Assembly (NCBI GenBank): GCA_011371465.1 | Contig: DRQL01000300.1 | Location: forward strand, 1-8,810 | Direction of reading: 5' to 3' | DNA length: 8,810 nucleotides | Origin: Gammaproteobacteria bacterium | GTDB lineage: Bacteria > Pseudomonadota > Gammaproteobacteria > DSM-19610 | Part shown: positions 1 through 8,810 of the stretch, in pieces | Numbering within the stretch: position 1 is the first letter of the stretch | Layout of the letters: every line of letters begins with the position of its first letter | The notes under the pieces: model-generated | Databases searched by the model: none | What the model saw: the letters and a program-made list of their open reading frames with translations, nothing else | What the model was told of the DNA's origin: nothing | Translations under genes and position numbers: made by a program

Positions 1-8
1 AAACAAAA

Positions 9-1199
<1,191 letters not shown>

Positions 1200-1207
1200 G
1201 ACTACTA

Positions 1208-1214
1208 CCCTCTT
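1208..1214 (-). promoter_or_regulatory. Ribosome binding site of tuf
   Basis: The minus strand reads AAGAGGG, then eight bases, then the GTG start of tuf. The GAGGG core matches the Shine-Dalgarno sequence at a normal distance and supports the GTG start. The rest of the 43-nt fusA–tuf gap shows no clear hairpin or promoter. Confidence 0.8.
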
Positions 1215-1242
1215 GCTGTTCTGTTAGTGTCTGATAACAAAG

Positions 1243-3345
1243 TCAGGATGCTTTCTTGATAACCGTTTCTGCAATGCTGTTTGGTGCTTCCGCGTACTTC
1301 GCGAATTCCATCGAGTAGGTGGCGCGACCCTGGGTCGCGGAACGCAGGTCGGTGGCATAACCGAACATTTCCGCCAGTGGCACTTCGGCCCGGATGATCT
1401 TGCCGGCCGCACTGTCTTCCATACCCTGCACCTGCCCGCGACGACGATTCAGGTCACCCATTACGTCGCCCATGTTATCTTCCGGCGTAACCACTTCCAC
1501 CTTCATGACCGGCTCGAGCAACACCGGATCACCCGCCAGCGCGCCCTGCCGAAAACCCATGGAGCCGGCGATTTTAAACGCCATTTCCGAGGAATCGACA
1601 TCGTGGTAGGAACCGTCATACAGGGTTACCCTGACGTCCACTACCGGGTAGCCGGCCAGTACGCCGCCTTCCATCTGTTCCTGTATGCCCTTGTCGACCG
1701 CGTTGATGTATTCCCGCGGGACCACACCACCAACGATCGCGTTGACAAATTCGTAACCGGTGCCCGCTTCCTGCGGTTCCAGCTTGAGCACCACGTGCCC
1801 GTACTGGCCGCGACCGCCGGACTGCCGCACAAACTTGCCCTCGGCCTTTTCCACCACCTTGCGGATGGTCTCGCGGTAGGCCACCTGCGGCGCACCCACG
1901 TTGGCCTCTACACCAAATTCGCGCTTCATCCGATCGACAATGATGTCGAGGTGCAACTCACCCATCCCCGAGATGATGGTCTGGCCGGACTCTTCATCGG
2001 TCCGCACCCGGAACGAGGGGTCTTCCTGCGCCAGCTTGCCCAGGGCGATTCCCATCTTTTCCTGGTCGCTCTTGGTGCGCGGCTCCACGGCGACCGAAAT
2101 GACCGGCTCGGGGAACTCCATGCGCTCCAGGGTGATCACGTTATCCAGGTCACACAGCGTGTCACCGGTGGTGACGTCCTTCAGACCCACCGCGGCGGCG
2201 ATATCACCGGCGAGCACTTCCTTGATCTCCTCGCGGGAGTTGGAGTGCATCTGCACGATGCGGCCTACCCGTTCCTTCTTGCCCTTGACCGGGTTATACA
2301 CCGTATCACCGGACTTCAGTTTGCCCGAGTAGACGCGAAAAAACGTCAGCGTACCCACAAAAGGGTCAGTGGCGATCTTGAACGCCAGCGCCGCAAACGG
2401 GGCATCGTCATCCGCCGGTCGCGTGGCCTCGGTCTCGTCCCTGTCATCGAGGTGCCCCGTTATGGGCGGCACATCCACCGGCGACGGCATGTACTCGACT
2501 ACCGCATCGAGCATGGCCTGTACGCCCTTGTTCTTGAACGCTGATCCGCACAGGGCCGGTACGATTTCATTCGCCAGGGTGCGCTTGCGGATGCCCTGGC
2601 GGATTTCGGCCTCGCTGAGGTCGCCCGTCTCCAGGTACTTGTCCATCAATTCTTCGCTGGCCTCGGCTGCCGCCTCAACCATGCTTTCACGCCACTTCCG
2701 GCAGGGCGCCTGCAGCTCGGCGGGAATTTCTTTCGCCTCGTACGTTGCGCCCATATCACTTTCATTCCAGTAGATAGCCTGCATGCGAATCAGGTCCACC
2801 ACACCGGCAAAACCGTCTTCCGCGCCAATGGGCAGCTGCAGCGGCACCGGGTTGGCGCCAAGACGCTCCCGGATCTGCTCCACCACACGCAGGAAATCCG
2901 CGCCGGCCCGGTCCATCTTGTTGACGAAGGCCATGCGCGGCACCCGGTACTTGTTCCCCTGGCGCCATACCGTTTCGGACTGCGGCTCTACGCCACCCAC
3001 TGCGCAGAATACGGCCACTGCACCGTCGAGCACCCGCAGGGAACGCTCCACCTCGATCGTGAAGTCCACGTGACCGGGGGTATCTATAATGTTGATACGG
3101 TGCTGCTCGTACTGCTGGTCCATGCCCTGCCAGAAGCAGGTGGTGGCAGCCGAGGTGATGGTTATGCCCCGTTCCTGCTCCTGCTCCATCCAGTCCATGG
3201 TCGCGGCACCGTCGTGCACTTCTCCGATCTTGTGGGAAATACCGGTGTAATACAGCACGCGCTCGGTCGTTGTCGTCTTGCCGGCATCGATATGCGCCAT
3301 GATGCCGATATTCCGGTAACGATTGATTGGAGTCTTGCGTGCCAC
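1243..3345 (-). CDS. fusA: Elongation factor G (EF-G)
   Basis: Translational GTPase that drives ribosome translocation and, with ribosome recycling factor, helps split post-termination ribosomes. The product is 700 residues, close to E. coli EF-G (704). Visible motifs: P-loop AHIDAGKT at 17-24, switch I RGITIT at 59-64, G3 DTPGH at 88-92 with His92, and G4 NKMD at 142-145. Domain II contains the GDTVYNPVKGKKERVGRI region, domain III the GMGELHLDII segment. The domain IV tip has SYHDVDSSE with His581, the counterpart of the E. coli His583 that reaches the decoding centre. Domain V ends in VIKKAS. The start is GTG, supported by AGGAAA eight bases upstream and the family N-terminus MARKTPINRYRNIGI. 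Stop is TGA. It lies 29 nt after rpsG and 43 nt before tuf, as in the classical str operon. No sign of the divergent EF-G II type. Confidence 0.99.
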   Translation of the reverse strand: MARKTPINRYRNIGIMAHIDAGKTTTTERVLYYTGISHKIGEVHDGAATMDWMEQEQERGITITSAATTCFWQGMDQQYEQHRINIIDTPGHVDFTIEVERSLRVLDGAVAVFCAVGGVEPQSETVWRQGNKYRVPRMAFVNKMDRAGADFLRVVEQIRERLGANPVPLQLPIGAEDGFAGVVDLIRMQAIYWNESDMGATYEAKEIPAELQAPCRKWRESMVEAAAEASEELMDKYLETGDLSEAEIRQGIRKRTLANEIVPALCGSAFKNKGVQAMLDAVVEYMPSPVDVPPITGHLDDRDETEATRPADDDAPFAALAFKIATDPFVGTLTFFRVYSGKLKSGDTVYNPVKGKKERVGRIVQMHSNSREEIKEVLAGDIAAAVGLKDVTTGDTLCDLDNVITLERMEFPEPVISVAVEPRTKSDQEKMGIALGKLAQEDPSFRVRTDEESGQTIISGMGELHLDIIVDRMKREFGVEANVGAPQVAYRETIRKVVEKAEGKFVRQSGGRGQYGHVVLKLEPQEAGTGYEFVNAIVGGVVPREYINAVDKGIQEQMEGGVLAGYPVVDVRVTLYDGSYHDVDSSEMAFKIAGSMGFRQGALAGDPVLLEPVMKVEVVTPEDNMGDVMGDLNRRRGQVQGMEDSAAGKIIRAEVPLAEMFGYATDLRSATQGRATYSMEFAKYAEAPNSIAETVIKKAS

Positions 3346-3353
3346 TTGCCGTA

Positions 3354-3359
3354 TTTCCT
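3354..3359 (-). promoter_or_regulatory. Ribosome binding site of fusA
   Basis: The minus strand reads AGGAAA followed by eight bases and then the GTG start codon. No ATG is available nearby in this frame, and the family N-terminus begins exactly at this GTG, so the site decides the start. It lies inside the 29-nt rpsG–fusA gap. Confidence 0.75.
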
Positions 3360-3374
3360 GAACAGTTCCGTGCC

Positions 3375-3848
3375 CTACCAGCGATAGTGGGCAAAAGCCT
3401 TGTTGGCTTCCGCCATGCGATGCGTATCTTCTTTCTTCTTGACGGCGGCACCACGACTTTCGGATGCGTCCATCAATTCACCTGCCAGGCGTAACGCCAT
3501 GGACTTTTCACTGCGTTTGCGCGCGGCATCGATCACCCAGCGCATGGCCAGCGTGGTGCGGCGCGCCGGCCGCACTTCCACCGGTACCTGGTAGGTGGCG
3601 CCGCCAACGCGACGGGATTTCACTTCCACCGTCGGGCGGATGTTATCCAGCGCCTTGTCGAGTACTTCCACCGGGTCATCGGCCTTTATGCGCTCCTGGA
3701 TCTGGTCCAGCGCGCCATAGATAATGCGCTCGGCAACCGATTTCTTGCCGGATTTCATGACCATGTTGATAAACCGGGCCAATTGCAGATTGCCAAATTT
3801 GGGGTCGGGGAGAATCTCCCGACGTTCGGCTGCTCTTCTTCTCGACAT
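3375..3848 (-). CDS. rpsG: 30S ribosomal protein S7
   Basis: Primary-binding protein that nucleates assembly of the 30S head by binding the 3' major domain of 16S rRNA; it also lines the mRNA/tRNA E site. The 157-residue length matches the common 156-157-residue form; the C-terminal extension of E. coli K-12 S7 is absent. Recognisable segments are the basic start MSRRR, ILPDPKFGN, the conserved RPTVEVKSRRVGGATYQVP beta-hairpin region, RWVIDAARKR, and the ending HRMAEANKAFAHYRW. Start is ATG, stop TAG. The ribosome binding site is weak: upstream bases read AGGCGAGACGTAGAGC before ATG, with AGG rather far away, so coupling to rpsL translation is plausible but not shown. In E. coli S7 represses its own operon by binding the rpsL–rpsG spacer; here that spacer is only 36 nt and shows no strong fold. 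Confidence 0.99.
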   Translation of the reverse strand: MSRRRAAERREILPDPKFGNLQLARFINMVMKSGKKSVAERIIYGALDQIQERIKADDPVEVLDKALDNIRPTVEVKSRRVGGATYQVPVEVRPARRTTLAMRWVIDAARKRSEKSMALRLAGELMDASESRGAAVKKKEDTHRMAEANKAFAHYRW

Positions 3849-3884
3849 GCTCTACGTCTCGCCTGAAAATCTGAAACAAAAACC

Positions 3885-4259
3885 TTACGACTTCGGTCGC
3901 TTGGTACCGTACTTGGAACGACCCTGGCGACGGCTTTCCACGCCCTGGGTATCCAGGTTGCCGCGCACCGTGTGGTAGCGCACACCCGGCAAATCCTTGA
4001 CGCGACCACCACGGATCAGGACCACCGAGTGCTCCTGCAGGTTATGCCCTTCACCACCGATATACGTGGTCACCTCGAAACCGTTGGTCAAACGCACACG
4101 GGCCACCTTGCGCAGGGCCGAGTTCGGTTTCTTCGGTGTTGTGGTATATACGCGCGTACACACCCCGCGTTTCTGGGGACATGCCTCCAGCGCCGGGACG
4201 TTGCTTTTCACCTGTTTGCGCGAGCGTGGCTTGCGCACCAGCTGGTTAATCGTGGCCAT
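3885..4259 (-). CDS. rpsL: 30S ribosomal protein S12
   Basis: Decoding-centre protein of the 30S subunit that contacts 16S rRNA helices around the A site and controls translational accuracy. It is 124 residues, the same as E. coli, and very close to it in sequence (MATINQLVRKPR, CPQKRGVCTRVYTTTPKKPNSALRK, GGEGHNLQEHSV, RSKYGTKRPK). Lys43 in TTPKKPNS and Lys88 in RVKDLPG are both present. These are the positions where substitutions classically give streptomycin resistance or dependence, so the sequence predicts the sensitive form. Asp89, the residue methylthiolated by RimO in many bacteria, is also present. Start is ATG with GGAG nine bases upstream; stop is TAA. It is the first gene of the str operon, 36 nt before rpsG, and is preceded by a 190-nt gap containing a promoter and leader elements. 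Confidence 0.99.
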   Translation of the reverse strand: MATINQLVRKPRSRKQVKSNVPALEACPQKRGVCTRVYTTTPKKPNSALRKVARVRLTNGFEVTTYIGGEGHNLQEHSVVLIRGGRVKDLPGVRYHTVRGNLDTQGVESRRQGRSKYGTKRPKS

Positions 4260-4268
4260 CAGTCGTTA

Positions 4269-4275
4269 CTCCACC
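4269..4275 (-). promoter_or_regulatory. Ribosome binding site of rpsL
   Basis: The minus strand reads GGTGGAG, nine bases before the ATG of rpsL. The GGAG core is a good Shine-Dalgarno match. Its 5' side is part of a possible weak hairpin: CACCCCT at 4287-4293 can pair with AGGGTG at 4272-4277 with one bulged C, which could partly mask the site. Confidence 0.75.
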
Positions 4276-4290
4276 CTCAATCACGCAGGG

Positions 4291-4318
4291 GTGCTGAAAA
4301 TTTATAAAGTGCTGAAAA
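4291..4318 (-). repeat. 10-bp direct repeat around TTTATAAA in the rpsL leader
   Basis: The plus strand carries GTGCTGAAAA at 4291-4300 and an identical copy at 4309-4318, separated by the self-complementary octamer TTTATAAA. On the transcribed strand each copy reads TTTTCAGCAC. The repeat unit is 18 bp. It lies between the stem-loop and the rpsL ribosome binding site, inside the predicted 5' leader. The repeat is seen directly; no function is known to me. Confidence 0.85.
4301..4313 (-). promoter_or_regulatory. boxA-like element in the rpsL leader (tentative)
   Basis: The minus strand reads AGCACTTTATAAA, matching 9 of 13 positions of the rRNA antitermination boxA (TGCTCTTTAACAA), with the CTTTA core intact. 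boxA RNA is bound by NusB and NusE (S10) in rRNA leaders. Here it lies about 10 nt after a GC-rich hairpin, the same order as boxB and boxA in rRNA leaders. The match is moderate and the site overlaps the direct repeat, so this is a suggestion only. Confidence 0.3.
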
Positions 4319-4349
4319 CAAACGACAGGCCGGGTGGCCCGGCCTGTCG
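4314..4349 (-). terminator. Perfect 12-bp stem-loop with T-run: rpoC terminator or rpsL leader attenuator
   Basis: Arms CGACAGGCCGGG (plus 4323-4334) and CCCGGCCTGTCG (4338-4349) are exact reverse complements around a 3-nt loop. On the minus strand the stem is followed immediately by TTTGTTTTC, a proper U-tract; on the plus strand it is followed by AAGGAGGCG, so the terminator works only in the minus direction. It is the only terminator-like structure after rpoC. However, it lies downstream of the predicted str promoter and begins about 4 nt after its expected start point, so it would also form at the 5' end of the rpsL transcript. It may therefore end rpoBC transcription, attenuate the str operon, or do both. 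The structure is seen directly; which role it plays is inference. Confidence 0.8.
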
Positions 4350-4359
4350 AAGGAGGCGC

Positions 4360-4388
4360 ATTGTAGGTATTCCACCCGAACCTGTCAA
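4360..4388 (-). promoter_or_regulatory. sigma70 promoter of the str operon (rpsL-rpsG-fusA-tuf)
   Basis: The minus strand has a perfect -35 TTGACA (4383-4388), a 17-bp spacer and a -10 TACAAT (4360-4365, five of six consensus bases). The expected start point is near 4352-4354, giving a leader of about 94 nt before rpsL. The bases after the -10 read GCGCCTCC, a GC-rich discriminator of the kind found at rRNA and other promoters repressed by ppGpp and DksA in gammaproteobacteria, so growth-rate and stringent control is likely. There is no AT-rich UP element upstream of the -35. It is correctly oriented and placed 62 nt after the rpoC stop codon. Confidence 0.85.
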
Positions 4389-4449
4389 GGGAATTCTACG
4401 GCGCCAGCGGGGACTTAGGTGCATCCCACAGGGTTTACCTCATCCGGCG

Positions 4450-8658
<4,209 letters not shown>

Positions 8659-8663
8659 AGTAT

Positions 8664-8670
8664 CTCCCTC
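8664..8670 (-). promoter_or_regulatory. Ribosome binding site of rpoC, overlapping the rpoB stop codon
   Basis: The minus strand reads TGAGGGAGATACT then ATG. The GAGGGAG element is five bases before the rpoC start, and its first two bases are the last two of the rpoB TGA stop. Ribosomes finishing rpoB would sit on this site, which suggests translational coupling of the two large subunits. Confidence 0.8.
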
Positions 8671-8810
8671 AGTCCTGTTCCAGTTCCAGGCTGATGCCCA
8701 ACGAACGTATTTCCTTGACCAGCACGTTGAAGGACTCCGGCATGCCGGCCTCCATGTAGTGGTTCCCGTCAACAATGTTCTTGTACATCTTGGTACGACC
8801 GTTCACGTCG
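8669..8810 (-). CDS. rpoB: DNA-directed RNA polymerase subunit beta, C-terminal end (partial)
   Basis: Only the last 46 codons and the TGA stop are inside the window; the gene continues beyond position 8810. The translated end contains NGRTKMYKNIV, GNHYMEAGMPESFNVLVKEI and RSLGISLELEQD, which matches the conserved C-terminus of RNA polymerase beta (E. coli ends in SFNVLVKEIRSLGINIELEDE). This C-terminal region packs against beta' in the clamp/anchor part of the enzyme. The rifampicin-resistance region is not in the window. The gap to rpoC is 10 nt, much shorter than the spacer in E. coli. The fragment is too short to appear as a separate long reading frame but is unambiguous. Confidence 0.98.
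   Translation of the reverse strand, partial: DVNGRTKMYKNIVDGNHYMEAGMPESFNVLVKEIRSLGISLELEQD

Noticed and set aside
1603..2544. Plus-strand open frame of 313 codons opposite fusA
   Set aside because: Antisense shadow of fusA, with the same His/Arg/Leu-rich composition and no independent evidence.
3876..3897. Small hairpin at the rpsL stop codon (CGAC, CGAA loop, GTCG) followed by a T-run, as an internal terminator
   Set aside because: The stem is only 4-5 bp and the T-run starts several bases after it. Termination here would cut off rpsG, fusA and tuf, which is implausible.
4301..4306. TATAAA as the -10 box of a second rpsL promoter
   Set aside because: No acceptable -35 exists 16-18 bp upstream (only CCTGTC or CTGTCG inside the hairpin stem), and there is no extended -10 TG. 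The promoter at 4360-4388 is far better.
4393..4398. TAGAAT as a -10 box upstream of the main promoter
   Set aside because: The -35 position, 17 bp upstream, reads CACCTA, which is not a usable -35.
8659..8775. N-terminal extension of rpoC by 39 codons to an upstream ATG
   Set aside because: This stretch is the out-of-frame rpoB C-terminus. The RpoC family N-terminus (MRDLLNLLK) and a good ribosome binding site lie exactly at 8658.

Overview
This is a core housekeeping region of a bacterial chromosome. All six genes lie on the minus strand, so transcription runs from high to low coordinates: rpoB (last 46 codons) – rpoC – [190-nt gap with regulatory signals] – rpsL – rpsG – fusA – tuf. It is the junction between the RNA polymerase beta/beta' operon and the str operon (ribosomal proteins S12 and S7, elongation factors EF-G and EF-Tu). 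No mobile element, CRISPR array, tRNA, rRNA or accessory gene is visible, and all complete genes have normal family length and intact active-site motifs.

Organism: most likely a gammaproteobacterium. RpoC aligns by eye with the E. coli protein almost without shifts: zinc-site Cys 70/72/85/88 and 814/888/895/898, catalytic Asp 460/462/464 and trigger-loop His936 all fall at E. coli numbering, and the large proteobacterial trigger-loop insertion (SI3) is present. EF-Tu ends in AKIIE and resembles Pseudomonas and Chromatiales-type sequences. Direct adjacency of rpoBC and rpsL-rpsG-fusA-tuf is common in gamma- and betaproteobacteria but not in E. coli, where the two operons are far apart. The DNA is GC-rich in third codon positions. 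I cannot fix the order or genus.

Layout: rpoB and rpoC are separated by 10 nt and look translationally coupled. After rpoC comes the only substantial non-coding stretch (4260–4449). It holds a near-consensus sigma70 promoter (TTGACA, 17 nt, TACAAT) with a GC-rich discriminator. A few bases after the predicted start point is a perfect 12-bp GC-rich stem-loop followed by a T-run. Further down are a 10-bp direct repeat around TTTATAAA, which includes a boxA-like sequence, and a good Shine-Dalgarno site for rpsL. The str genes then follow with short gaps of 36, 29 and 43 nt, as expected for one polycistronic mRNA.

How the genes work together: rpoB/rpoC make the catalytic core of RNA polymerase. 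rpsL/rpsG make the decoding-centre and E-site proteins of the 30S subunit. tuf delivers aminoacyl-tRNA and fusA translocates the ribosome. The most interesting signal is the rpoC–rpsL gap: the terminator-like hairpin sits downstream of the str promoter, and its 3' arm can pair instead with a segment just upstream that is present only in transcripts reading through from rpoC. I found no undescribed protein system here.
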